Of a stretch of DNA of 64,000 nucleotides, positions 22,349-33,257 are shown piece after piece (position 1 is the stretch's first letter; each line of letters opens with the position of its first letter). Location: contig CM082592.2 of assembly GCA_040954595.2 (NCBI GenBank), positions 1,984,001-2,048,000 on the forward strand, given 5' to 3'. The stretch comes from Balanoglossus misakiensis. Its lineage: Eukaryota > Hemichordata. The notes below the pieces were generated by a model. That model saw nothing but the letters and a program-made list of their open reading frames with translations, had not been told where the DNA came from and made no database searches. Made by a program: the position numbers and the translations under genes.

Positions 22349-23109
22349 GTTCAGATCTGTTCGTGTTTACCGATGCAAGTGCCAAAGACACCAACACAAC
22401 GGAATACGTTCGTGATTTCGCCCTGGAACGAAATGTGCGGGTTACTTATCGGCTGACCGGGACTTGCGGGTATGCTCGCCGATCAGTTGGGTCAATGGCT
22501 CGTGGTCAGTCTCAAGGTAGGGTGTTATTGCTCCACGGAATTCAGTATAAAAGCGTGCGTGCATGGTTTCATAACAAAGAAAAAATGTATTCCTTCTGGG
22601 GCAATTCAAATAAGTAAAGTGTATTCACCTGAAGATGCAATCGCGGATCCAAACAAAGTTTGAAAAACATTTTAAGGTGGCAATGTTAGTGTCAGTGGAT
22701 GGGAATGGTTGATGGCAACTCCCTGACAGAGTAAAATGCCTTGGTCATTTGATCTAAAAACCACCATGATAATCGTTCTGATCTGCTTCAATGCTCTTCC
22801 ATTCAGCAGATCACGTTCCCAGTCGGAGAGAGCACTCTCGAAGGAAGCGCAGTTTAGACGCTTATCGGTCAATTTCCGAGGCGACCGGTGGAGTGGTTCT
22901 TGAAGTGACCAAATAGGAGTTGAAAGGAGCAACGGAGATCATCAACCTCAGCTTTGAAGGAGCCGAAGTCTACATTCTCATCGTCGATTTGACTGGAAGT
23001 GTCACAGTCACATTTCCGGTGGACAACACTGTTTCCCGGGTAGAGATCGCCGTCTCTGCATCGGACGCAACTCTCAGCAAGATAGACTACGCCCTCACGG
23101 ATCCAAATG
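22349..23109 (+). pseudogene. VWA7-like exons 9-10: end of A domain, TAG interruption
   Basis: Exon 9 (22349-22516) carries DLFVFTDASAKD and NVRVTYRL. Exon 10 (22807-23109) carries RRKRSLDAYRSISEATGG and then VVLEVTK followed by an in-frame TAG, after which the frame continues with GATEIINLSFEGAEVYILIV. Exon 10 ends at CCAAATG followed by TTAAAT, where a GT donor is expected. Upstream, an 11-nt exon (22109-22119) fits the phase but is followed by AT instead of GT. Confidence 0.6.
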
Positions 23110-23339
23110 TTAAATACTACTAGTATTCTGGTTTGTCAACTCCTGTTCATTGGCTTCAAAACTTCATTCGTTGACTGTTTCAGATTGTAATAAGGCAAAA
23201 AGTGAGTATCTGACCAAGCAATGACATTTGTAGAAATCTATTTGTAGAAATCTATAGATTTTAGACTTGGGGTAGACTATATGTTTTAGGCTAAGTCATG
23301 CAATTACTGACAGAAAATGAATCATCTTTTGTTCGGTAG

Positions 23340-25255
23340 GTCGCGTACGGAATGATTCCACAGAAGTTGTGAATAACGGGGAGGAACTTGTCTTGGTGAT
23401 AAACGCCATCGACGTCGGAGAGTGGGGATTGACTTTGAACGACGACAAGCTATGGCACATTGTCGTCAACGCGAGAAGTCCCATCGACTTTTTATACACA
23501 TTCTACAAAGAAGATTATGCTGGCCAGATGGTACCCCTTCACGGCTCACCAGCGATAGGTACGTGGCTTACTCTTCCAGTTCAAAACTGCCAGCGGAGCG
23601 TAAGTCACAAAATCGGGATTTCCACCCTTCCTTCAAGATAGATGCTTACCACGTTGGCCCAAGTGAGTGTTACAAAGCACTAAAATATAATTGGGTGCCG
23701 ACAACCATCACTGATTTATATATGCTGTGCATTTTTGGTTTGATTTTTCCCCTCCATGGTAACCGTGGCTGGATTTGCATCGAATGACTTCTAAATATTG
23801 TCCAGTTCCATGTAAACTGGTGGAACACCTAGTGCCTAAAACTTAAGTATTCATTCTCCCCGATTTTCCACAGACCAAGAAGTTTCAGTGGTCGTGTCCA
23901 TCACGGGACAGGAGTATGTTTCGTCTGTACCACAACTGATCCTTACCACAAACGACGGTGTCGAGTTTGAGACCGCTATGGTCATGATTAGTGAAGGATC
24001 GTACCGTGCCCAAGTCCAAATACCCAGGGAGGTATGAACATGTGTGAAACATTTTGTTCAGGACAGACAATTAATGCTGTATACCGATCAGCCACATTCG
24101 GCTTCAATAAGGTAGTCAGATTGTGTTTCCTCGACTGGTAAACATCGTATCATGAATGCATTACATCGAGTGCACATATGATTTAGAGTTGTTCCAATTT
24201 TTATAAGGTAGACCCTTTTTGGTAAACGTTAGTATGCAAAGAATGAGTCAAACTCACTTGCATTTTTTATATGCATAATTTTTGTCACAGTTTTCCTGAA
24301 GGATTTTGGAATACAGCTGAGACGGTTGGACAGCGAAGGAGCACGATTCCAAAGAACCAAGTCCGTTGATGTCAAAGTTCAACCAGTAAGCTTGGAAATG
24401 GATAATGGGGTCACGCGTAAGTGTTTTATACAATCCCCACATAACCTGGAACTACTTCTAATAGTAAAATGAAACATTGGAGAAAAATTTGAGAGGACAG
24501 CTGCTGCAAAGATGAAAAATGAAATCATACCAATGAGTATGACGTCATTCTGTTATAATGCGAATAAAAATTGTTGTCTGTTCCATTGGTTTCTCACAGA
24601 TTCCCTCGACCCAGGCGGCATCCCCCTTCAGATTAATTTCACAATACGTAACCATGGCTATGACGCAGGCCACTACTCGGTCACGGCCTAGGAATATTTG
24701 TTCCTCCAAGCATACTTTCCTGAAAGAGTTGAGATTCCAGCAAAATCCTCTTTTGCTGGTTATATGATAGCCGCCGTCTTGAACAACGACACAGAAAGTG
24801 GTACAATCAGGTACGACACAAAATCATATAGAATTCCATTTTGCAGAATGTAGCAATACTCCAGTGTTTATTTTTTTCTCTCCGAGGAAACATTAGGATA
24901 CAACACGTATGCATCTGCAGTGACAAGTGTTGTTTGAGAAAGAAATAAGCACGAACGTTAGGATTTCACCTTGTATACCCTTAATAGACTAGGCGTACTT
25001 TTGGAACCAGGTTAAGAATAGTTTAGAAATCACTGGTTGATCAATGTTTAGGCCACTGTCATGAATACCACAGACTGATGAATGTTTGTGTATCTTGGAA
25101 TTGTAATGTCTGATTGTTTGTGAGTTCTTGTCTCAAGTGCTGGGTCAGTGAAAGTCACCAGTGACGGAGGCGGAACGTCCAATGAATTGCACTTTAAACT
25201 TATTGTCATGGAATATCTCGAATACTACAGAGGGATAGAGGATGACGTTCCGGCA
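23340..25255 (+). pseudogene. VWA7-like exons 12-16: C-terminal beta-sandwich region
   Basis: Exons 23340-23558, 23874-24031, 24291-24416, 24600-24810 and 25138-25255 encode beta-rich sequence (LWHIVVNARSPIDFLYTFY; GSYRAQVQIPRE; LQINFTIRNHGYDAGHYSV). This is like the Ig/FN3-type C-terminal domains of VWA7 and hemicentin-type A-domain proteins. Exon 15 has an in-frame TAG right after HYSVTA. Exon 13 ends in phase 0 while the coding frame of exon 14 needs phase 1. Confidence 0.6.
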
Positions 25256-25714
25256 GTAAGTAGTGGTTGCAAATACTAGTAATCATACTGTTTGTTGTTG
25301 TTTTTTTTGTGTGTTTTTTTTTGTTTTGTTTTTTTTGGGGGGGGGGCTTGCAACAAATGTACTATAAGCTTACTACGAAGACACGACAGTTCAAAAGGCT
25401 CATCAATAGAACCAAATTTTCTACATTTTTTTTGCAAATCCTGGATTTTGGGAAACCAGATCGATACTGCATTCATTGCCAGTAGTTTATTTATGACTCA
25501 TGTGACAGGAACTTCTTGTCACTGCCTGATACAAATTCAATGCAATTTTGCTAGTAGACGTTTACAATTTTGTTCGAAAGCTAGTTGATGTCGATCCTTT
25601 AGAGGCCCAAATGTGTTTATTAATATGTTGATTTTCACTTCAGTCGACTTCAAAAATTCTTATTTGGACAGACCCATATGATTAAGTTTGTGCTGTATCT
25701 ATGTTACCACACAG

Positions 25715-25870
25715 GAAGAGGTTGACGATGAGGCTGGGACCGGGGGCGCACTACACTGGACCATTATGATTGCCGTTGCCGTTGGCACAGTGGTTGTATT
25801 GTTGACCGATGTTATAATTGCTGTTTGTTCAGTGAAACATGCTAATAAGAACAAAGTAGTCGCCATGTAA
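25715..25870 (+). pseudogene. VWA7-like terminal exon with transmembrane helix
   Basis: Open from acceptor CACACAG to TAA. It encodes an acidic linker, a hydrophobic helix (IMIAVAVGTVVVLLTDVII) and a short basic cytoplasmic tail KHANKNKVVAM. This makes the intact product a type I membrane protein with extracellular A domain. A candidate polyadenylation signal AATAAA is at 26388-26393. Confidence 0.7.
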
Positions 25871-26919
25871 AATAGTGTGTATATTTCTTGCATGGGCGTG
25901 CAAATACCACCATTACATATTGGGAATTGAAGTGTTTTAGTATGTCTAACTTGTTCTTTCAAAATTATTGTACAGATTAATATGTAAATGTTGTGACTAC
26001 ATGTATATTTGGGAATTTTCAAAACAATTTTAATATTTAATTTCATTTAAATAACTTGCAGAAAGGTACGTTGGCCGTCTCTTTTCAAATATGTGAGATA
26101 AATGTCTACTTTTGTGTGCATATAGTACATCAGGTTTTGTAATAGTCTGGTTCACTGATGTGTTCTATTTATGCCAGGTCGGGTTTCATCACGGTCCTCC
26201 GTCCAATTTCTCAACCATTTGCCGTGGTTTCATCTCCAACACTGTGCTACTGATTCAAGTGATTTTCTTATGAAATATTCGTTATAGAAAATTACTTCCT
26301 ATATGTTCATATGTTAACTGGTGAGATTTATGCGTCATGGGTTTAAGAAAAATTAAATGAAACTGTTTTTAATGTACTGATTAAAAGAATAAATTTGAAC
26401 CCTTGATTTTTGTATAGCACTACTTTTGGGGGACATCACGCCTGAAGGGCGATGCTCCGTCCAATGTAATGTATTTACGTATATCACTTTAGCTTATGAA
26501 TTTTCATTTTATGACACATGGCAAAAATCGGCCGTCTTGAAATTGTGTCGACCACATCACTCCCCTAGGTAACAAAACCCTTTTTAGGGTAGGAAGAATT
26601 ATTATACACCTACACTCCACAAATATGGTGTGGCGTCTGTCACATATGGTTTCCTACATGTATCTTCAAAGAGCATTTATTTTCTGGCTTATGCATGCAA
26701 GCTGCACTCATGCTACACATCTGGACCCATCGGCCAGATGGCATGCCTGATCGATTAGCAATACGGACGATAGACTGTCGACAGTCCCTCGCGCCTATTA
26801 ATGTGTATCTTTTTTTAGTTAATACATGACGGATAATTTTTGCAAACATTAACAGTGCAATGAGATAACAGCTATGGGGTTTTCAAAGGTCTAAATTAAT
26901 CGACGAGTTATCATTACTA
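25871..26919. other. 3' flank of VWA7-like gene; no gene seen
   Basis: Probably the 3' UTR up to the AATAAA at 26388, then intergenic DNA. No domain, repeat or RNA gene recognised. Confidence 0.4.
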
Positions 26920-27230
26920 GCTTTGTGAACCGCGTAGCGAGAACGGCGGATTCACTGGGAAAATTATTTTTCGCTGGCACGCCAGTTTTGCTGCTTTGGT
27001 GTTTGTGGTCAACTTTATGGTTGCCACCGCGGCATTCTACGCTTTGCTGAGTAAGTCCGAAAGCCCACAAGATGACCACACTCATTACACAATGTCCCAC
27101 GAAGCCTTACTGACTGTAGTGGCCAAATATCTGGAAGACAACCCTCGGACAGGAAGTTCCGTACAGCCCGGTGATTTAGTCGGACTCGATCCGTTGACGT
27201 CGTCAAGTCTGTGTACAGCCTACTATGGGG
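26920..27230 (+). pseudogene. Second VWA7-like first exon (partial duplicate)
   Basis: From GGCATTCTACGCTTTGCTGA at about 27030 to the donor TACTATGGGG/GTATGC at 27230 it is almost identical to exon 1 at 12581. The signal-peptide half is diverged (FAALVFVVNFMVATA) and has no ATG in the place of the first gene's start; the only in-frame ATG is at 27016, inside the hydrophobic stretch. No following exon is found before 30160. It is either a dead fragment or the first exon of a gene with distant exons. Confidence 0.65.
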
Positions 27231-27295
27231 GTATGCATTGCTTTTAGCCTTGCTGTCATTTGTGTCAGCCGAGCTGTAGCAGTAAGTTGATAAGT

Positions 27296-27345
27296 GTCCG
27301 TCCGTCGTCCGTCCGTCCGTCCGTCCGGCGTCCGTCAACGTTTGG
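27296..27345. repeat. (GTCC)n microsatellite
   Basis: Imperfect run of GTCC and GTCCGTCC units over about 45 bases, directly after the second VWA7-like exon. Confidence 0.8.
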
Positions 27346-27374
27346 TATTTCAATCTTCTTCTTTAAAACAACTT

Positions 27375-28012
27375 GGCATATTTAGCTGAAATTTGGTTGG
27401 AATGTGTGTTATGGTGCCCTTACCGGATTTTGTTAATTTGGAATTGATGGGGACATGAATATGCAAATTACATCTACAATAGAATTTTTGGTCAAAAATC
27501 TTATTCTCCATAACTACACGTACGATGGAGCTGAAATTTGGCAGGAATGTGTGTTATGGTGCTCCTACCTGATTTTGTTAATTTCGATATGATGGGGTCC
27601 TAAATATGCAAATTAGATTTAAATATAGAATTGTTGGTAAAAAATCTTCTTCTCCCTAACTACATGTACGAAGGAGCTGAAATTTGGTAGGAATGTGTGT
27701 TATGGTGTCCCTACCTGATTTTGTTAATTTGCATTTGATGATGTCATGAATATGCAAATTAGATCTAAAAATAGAATTTTGGGTCAAAAATCTTCTTCTC
27801 CATAACTACATGTACGATGGAGCTGAAATTTAGTAGGAATGTGTGTTATGGTGCCCCTACCTGATTTTTTAATTTGGATGGGGTCACAAATACATGTGTA
27901 TGCAAATTAGATCTAAATATAGAATTTTTGGTAAACAATCTTCTTCTCCCTAACTACATTTACGATGGAGCTGAAATTTGGTAGGAATGTGTGTTATGGT
28001 GTCCCTACCTGA
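27375..28012. repeat. 146-bp minisatellite, about 4.4 copies
   Basis: The word AATGTGTGTTATGGTG recurs at 27401, 27546, 27692, 27838 and 27986, spacing 145-148 bp. Each unit also contains CATAACTACATGTACGATGG and ATGAATATGCAAATTAGAT. The units are diverged from one another. The array ends where DIRS-like coding sequence begins. Confidence 0.85.
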
Positions 28013-28016
28013 TGGT

Positions 28017-28416
28017 ATCTAAATTGGGAGAAATCCAGTCTGATACCGACACAGAAAAAGGTATTCATTGGCTACCTAATAAACAGTGTGGGCCCAGATG
28101 GGTCACCCGAGATCAGTATACAGAGTCAAAGTGTCAGCAAACTGAGACACGATCTAATGAGGGCATTGGACAGGCAATCCCTTCCAGCCAAAGTATTAGC
28201 CAGGATTGCTGGACAGTGCATATCAATGACTCAGGCAATTATCCCGGGCAAACTACTACTACGGAGTGTCTATCGACTGCTTGCTGCAAAAACTTCATGG
28301 GACAATATACTAATAATAAACCAACCAGTGAAACAGGAAATGGAATGGTGGCTACAAGCCCTCCAATCATGGAATGGCCGTTCAACCTCCACGATCAGTC
28401 AACTCCCGCATATATG
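28017..28416 (+). mobile_element. DIRS-like retrotransposon RT/RNase H fragment
   Basis: The frame reads NWEKSSLIPTQKKVFIGYL, then INSVGPDGSPEISI, later AIIPGKLLLRSVYRLL and MEWWLQALQSWNGRS. N(W/F)EKSxLxPTQ...FLG(F/Y) and the WW...L..WNG stretch are characteristic of the RT to RNase H region of DIRS-type tyrosine-recombinase retrotransposons. Only about 130 codons are present and the piece is cut off on both sides (minisatellite upstream, hairpin repeat downstream). Non-functional fragment. Confidence 0.75.
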
Positions 28417-28439
28417 ACTTCAAAGTGACACACAGGATT

Positions 28440-28640
28440 AACACCTGTTCAACTGGACGATATTTTACCGCAAATGGACAGTAAATACACCAAAGTCGTA
28501 ACCAATAGCGCGGTTTCCTCAAGATTATCATGAGTTCGAAGTAGGTACAGCGAGATATTTTAGTTCACTGCAACCTGCAACGTACGACATGGACGCAACC
28601 CTCTATGCTGTATGTATGGTCAAATGTTCGGTATAATAAA
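28440..28640. repeat. Dispersed repeat shared with inverted-repeat arms
   Basis: Sequence starting near CAACTGGACGATATTTTACC is similar to 36820-36960 and, inverted, to 45100-45245. It precedes a hairpin element in all three places, so both parts belong to one dispersed family. Confidence 0.55.
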
Positions 28641-28645
28641 ATTAA

Positions 28646-28836
28646 TAACACATGTCATGCTCGGGCAATATCATGATCTTTGGCCCGCCCTCGGGTTGGT
28701 GATCTCTGGCCATAATATTGATGATGCCCGAGTCGCATGCGAGAGTATCATCAATATTATGGTCAGCGATCACCATCCCTCGAGCAGGCTAAAGACCATG
28801 ATATTGCCCTCGCTAACATGTACGTGTTATTATTTA
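28646..28836. repeat. Palindromic foldback element (about 90-bp arms)
   Basis: Left arm contains GGGCAATATCATGATCTT and CCATAATATTGATGATGC. The right arm is the complement of both, with a roughly 10-bp loop at GAGTCGCATG. Related copies are at about 37020-37170 and 44885-45060. Probably a non-autonomous element. Confidence 0.7.
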
Positions 28837-28839
28837 ACT

Positions 28840-30160
28840 ATTACAAGAATATTACGAGAGCCTGTGGTGTGAACAGAATTGAACGCGCAAAGGGCCATGA
28901 CCTCGTTTGAACTCTCGCATTGAGTATTCAAAAACGCAACCAGGGACAGACCACAAAATGAACGAATTCCCCATAGAATTATTTTCTGTCATACTTAGTG
29001 GACGTAGACTATCGTCAGCCGCTTGTGTCGCTTGTAACATTTCCATGGCAATGTTTCGCGTCTCTGACGCTCGACCCAGAGGTCGCGCGCGACTTCAGCC
29101 CTCTTTGGTTGCCATAGCTGGTGATCATCCTCTGTGTACCTTAGTCTGGTCCCCTGCCTCCAACCCACCGCTGGCTGCGCTAAACTGTTTCCCTCTTTAC
29201 CAGAAATATCTCAGACAAAAACACTGATACATGTACTTGTAACTGAATTCAATATGCTATATTTCCTAACAATAACATAGGCCATTACATTTACAATTGG
29301 TGTTTGCACAACATATTGTGGCCACCCGCGGCAGTACTAAGAATTTTGTAACGCGGAAGTAGAATATTTGCCGAGATCCAAAAAAAAAAATTTTCCAAAT
29401 CAGCCAAAGTAGAAGCGGCGATTCCGATGAACAATTTATTTTTTTCTTCCTGGCCTTCTATCAGTATTTTTAATCAACAAATATGAGCAGTACATCATTT
29501 GTACAGATGTAGCACTGACGTTGATGGGAACGAACAATTATTACAAATAAGCATACATGTACATGTATGTGCTGTTTTGAATTCCCGCCCAACCCAATTT
29601 TGTATCTGTCCGCCCACGCTTTTCGACCTGAAAATGCGTAAATTACAAAATATGAATCAGCCAAAATGCGAAAAAAATCGTTTGTCTATGCATTACAAGA
29701 AGGTTTGTTTCAGGGGAGACCAAAACAGCTGTGTTACCATCCTAATAATAAATGGCTTCGGCGAATTCTGGAGCTGACGCTGGGGTTGGCATTTTGTAAT
29801 GCAGTATTTAAAGTGATTAAAGTTTTCCTTTCTTGAGGGTCGGTTTCATTGCAAAGATGTCAAGTTCGGATTCAGTACATTGTATCGATAGATGGAAGTA
29901 GAACCAATTATTCTATTCCTTTACTGGTAAATAAAATGTATAGCCAGATGCAGACCTTTTGAATAACATTTTAATTTAGCGCCGCCAATTTTGAAAATAA
30001 GCGGATTGTCTATGTAAGCCCCTGTCCCCACCCTTTTTGGTAAAGCACGTCCCGAGACTCCGCGAGAGCGATTGCATACCCGGCCCGTCCTAACAAATTA
30101 TGTACACAGTGTAAGAACGGGCTCGTCCCGGTCAGCTGAGCACAGAGACACTGAAATTGG
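28840..30160. other. No gene recognised
   Basis: Short ORFs on both strands lack recognisable domains. An A-run at about 29380 and A/T-rich stretches are present. Nothing assigned. Confidence 0.4.
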
Positions 30161-31135
30161 TCAGCGTTTAGTTCTGGCAAAAATGACTTCAAACACCCGA
30201 GACAGCTGATCATAACTGCATTCATTCGCCTATTTGAACGTTTAGCTGCATGAACCACATCAAGCGTCTTGTCAGCGGATCGGAAAAAACAACAACAGAA
30301 ATATGATATTCTCCTGGTGAAAATGCAGAAGTGGTATGTCGATCGTGACTGCAGTTCACGTTCACGACAATTAAACAAAGTATTTTCTTCTGTGTTTGTT
30401 GAGGGCGTCACGGTGAAGCTAAGTCTGTTATATCATGGCGTGATCATATGCTGTGGGATACTTTGTTGTTCCAAGACGCCTATGCGGTGAACGGTTCCAC
30501 AACAGACTGAATAGACTTTCCTTTGATGCAACCTTTGTATATCCATGTCACTTATTCAGAGAAACAAGATACAGGGTGTTGTCGGCATTCTTTTTGAACC
30601 CATCCTAGAATAAAGGAGATTTCTGCATTGTAGTGTTTGAGTAAAAGTGTAAATGTTTGAACATCTTCCCCTTAAAAATTGCCATCCAAAAAGCTATGTG
30701 CATTGGCTTGACTAATATTGACAAGGCATTGGGCGAAATCCATAAATCTCTATGGTAAAGCTTTCACCTGTAAATGTTTAATATTACAGCACTTTCAACA
30801 CACTTCAAATCATATATGATACCATTAGGCCTATAGAATGTGAACAAATTTCTATGAAATTTTCAGCTATATAAAGTGTTTTTGACTTGGAGGCTTAGAA
30901 TACCACAGGGTCGCTCCCACTGTGCTTTTATTGTGTGTTTTATTGTGTGTGCTCCACGATAACATCCCAACACTAATCCTAACTGTTGATTACACCCTAA
31001 CCCTAACCATTTGATATGCCCTAACATGTCAACAAACAAACGTGACCATATTTGTATGTTTTTTATGCCAATCAATAACACCAAACAAACATTTGAATAT
31101 ACCCTAACATTTTATTATGCCAATCAATAACAACA

Positions 31136-31230
31136 CACACACACACACACACGCGAGCGTGTGCACACACCCACAAACACACACACACACACACACACAC
31201 ACCCCCCCCCCCCCCACCCACACACACACA
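31136..31230. repeat. (CA)n microsatellite with C-run
   Basis: Interrupted CA repeat followed by about 17 C and more CA. The matching place in the right arm (48600-48658) is a shorter GT repeat. Confidence 0.85.
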
Positions 31231-31249
31231 CAATAAAAGCATGGAGCTA

Positions 31250-31520
31250 GGGCCCCTGTGATAATACAGCGTGATCAGATCCTGAATGCAGACTGGGGCA
31301 AGACAGTTGATAGCTTTGTATAAATTTGCAGTCAAGTCTTTGTCAACTAGCAACCAATGGAGACTACAAAGAACTGGTGACAGATTCTCATTTAGCAAAT
31401 AACTTTCTCTTGTGATATCAACTAATTCAAGTCCAATATCAATATGTGAAGTGCATGATGGAAATGTATGGGGGACTAGATACAGGCAACCGGCAAAACC
31501 AATGTTCATGTTAAAATGCA
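31250..31520 (-). mobile_element. CR1/L2-like LINE 3' fragment in left arm
   Basis: Minus-strand frame contains LSPVLCSLHWLLVDKDLTA and AINCLAPVCIQDLITLY, matching the LHWLPV...K...G.AP.Y..DL..Y region at the end of CR1/L2-group reverse transcriptases. Short and inactive. The copy in the right arm is at 48335-48580 (plus). Confidence 0.65.
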
Positions 31521-32235
31521 GCAAAGTTCCTCACTTGTTTCCAAGGCGATCAGTGCTTGAATGGTCAGGGAAAGTGATACAGATTTATCAACTTTGGTAT
31601 CTGATACAATTTCATTTTTGGGCTTTAATACGAAAAAAACACACATCATCTAAACACAGTATTCCTTTTACTATATTGCTTTTTTAAATATATCATTACA
31701 ACACAACATGTAATATGGCAGAAAATCCAGACATAAATAAACCCTTCTCTCAAGATAAAATATTTATATACTCCAATACTCTAGAAGTAGAAACGTATCA
31801 ACACAAAATATGAAACAATATATACATGCTATATTTGTGCTGATTAGGTCTTCTAGTCTATAAAGGTACATTGATTACTTCCAATGAATTTATTATCAAT
31901 CATTTCCAACATACAGAACCTTAACACTAAACCATATCCAATCCAAAAGAGCCAATTTGCTATGATTGTCGCTAAACGACAACACCCTTTTGTTTTTTAA
32001 CATTCACAGTTTTGCATTTAGATCTGGGAAGACACTGTCACCTGACATTCAAGTGATGACATCACAAATATAACTTGTGTCAATCCAGTACAGGGACACT
32101 GACCGACACAAAAATAACTACACAAATTACATACAGATATGTGGCCATACCACAAAACATGACAACCCAATATATTTCTCCATCTGTTTTAAGTTTGCAT
32201 GGTTGAAGATTTTGGAATGATTCAATATGTAGTAT

Positions 32236-32550
32236 TATATTATACCAGTATATTGATGGTGTAAATCACGCTATTTGATTGGTCGAGACACGACACGTGA
32301 CCGTGATATATTAGCCATATACCACAGTCATATATCATAGTCAAAGAAAATGCCTTTTTAAAATGTTTTATGCCAAGTTTCAATATACTGGTATAATATA
32401 ATTAAGCAATAAAACACCCCCAGCCATGGTATACCACTCGATTTTGACCAGTTCAACTCCATATACGCACTCGCTATCGCTCGTGCGTATATGTCGTGAA
32501 CTGGTCAAAATCTCGTGGTATACCATGGCTGGGGGTGTTTTATTGCTTAA
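32236..32550. mobile_element. Insertion with nested palindrome, absent from right arm
   Basis: The right arm reads straight through this position (near 47595-47605), giving the empty site. The insert starts with a TIR pair TATACCAGTATATTGA and its complement (32240-32398). It continues as a near-perfect palindrome, 32403-32548, whose arms begin TAAGCAATAAAACACCCCC and turn around GCTATCGCTCGTGCG. At least one, possibly two, foldback elements. Confidence 0.65.
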
Positions 32551-32667
32551 GTAGTACACAGAGGTACCAGCATCACAGAACTAGAATGATACCAATGCAG
32601 TTTTTATTTGCAACACCAATGTGGCTTTTTTGCTCAAATAAAGAATATATTCTGCCTTATCATACAT

Positions 32668-33117
32668 TTTTTTACCCTGAGGGTCTGTGAGTACAAGATA
32701 TAGCATGCATTGTTTTGTAGGTCACAGATATGTTGGCTAATAAATGGATGCTTTTAACCTGAACATACAGTGACACATGTCTATTAAGGACACCTTTAGG
32801 ACAAAATCTGCCCTTAACAGATAGGTGTAGGTAGCTTCAGGTATTATTCAATTGAAATTGCAGTTATTGTATTGAAAATTATGTCCTTAAGGATGTACAC
32901 GCAGAACATAAACCGGATACATTTTGCCTGATCATAATTATTTTTTTTTTACCCTGAGGGTCTGTGAGTACAAGATATAGCATGCATTGCTTTGTAGGTC
33001 ACAGATATGCTGGCTAATAAATGAATGCTTTTAACCTGAACATACAGTGACACATGTCTATTAAGGACACCTTCAAGACAAAATCTGCCCTTAACAGATA
33101 GGTGTAGGTAATACAAA
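32668..33117. repeat. 275-bp-period local duplication in left arm
   Basis: About 175 bp starting CCCTGAGGGTCTGTGAGTAC occurs at 32668 and again at 32943 with few changes. The right arm has it once (about 47305-47475). The duplication is therefore younger than the inverted repeat, or was lost on the other side. Confidence 0.7.
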
Positions 33118-33257
33118 GGTATTTAAATTGTAGCTTTTGTCTTGAACAATCTGTCCTTATTAAATTGAGATGTGTTCTAATTACGGAGGTGTCTGAAAGG
33201 ATAGGTTTCACTGTACAGGTTTCATGAAATGCATGATGTTCATGCTACAACAATTCC

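Larger units (their letters stand above)
12581..25870 (+). pseudogene. VWA7-like (von Willebrand A domain) transmembrane protein gene, multi-exon, damaged
   Basis: Exons with matching splice phases: 12581-12855, 13393-13518, 14091-14264, 14385-14577, 20221-20402, 20799-21021, 21340-21469 (duplicated at 21839-21968), 22109-22119 (micro-exon), 22349-22516, 22807-23109, 23184-23201, 23340-23558, 23874-24031, 24291-24416, 24600-24810, 25138-25255, 25715-25870. Landmarks are a signal peptide, HIVQDFYTNANWVEM, GKCSHGG and GGINKES, the MIDAS motif DVTGSMSDD, NANGGGDCPE, LFVFTDASAKD, YRSISEATGG, beta domains and a C-terminal membrane helix. This order is that of VWA7, a secreted or membrane A-domain family of unknown function. 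Lesions: poly-G at donor 1, 4-nt insertion in exon 6, donors AT (exon 8) and TT (exon 10), in-frame TAG in exons 10 and 15, and phase mismatches at 4/5 and 13/14. Confidence 0.8.

Noticed and set aside
27375-28012. CRISPR-like array
   Set aside because: The repeats are long, diverged, contiguous with no spacers of constant size, and in animal DNA.
30985-31005. Telomere-like CCCTAA repeats
   Set aside because: Only two to three imperfect units (ACCCTAACCCTAACC) within the inverted-repeat arm, with a degenerate match in the other arm; too short for interstitial telomeric DNA.
32403-32548. Bidirectional promoter or origin at the palindrome
   Set aside because: Precise absence from the other arm shows it is an inserted foldback element.
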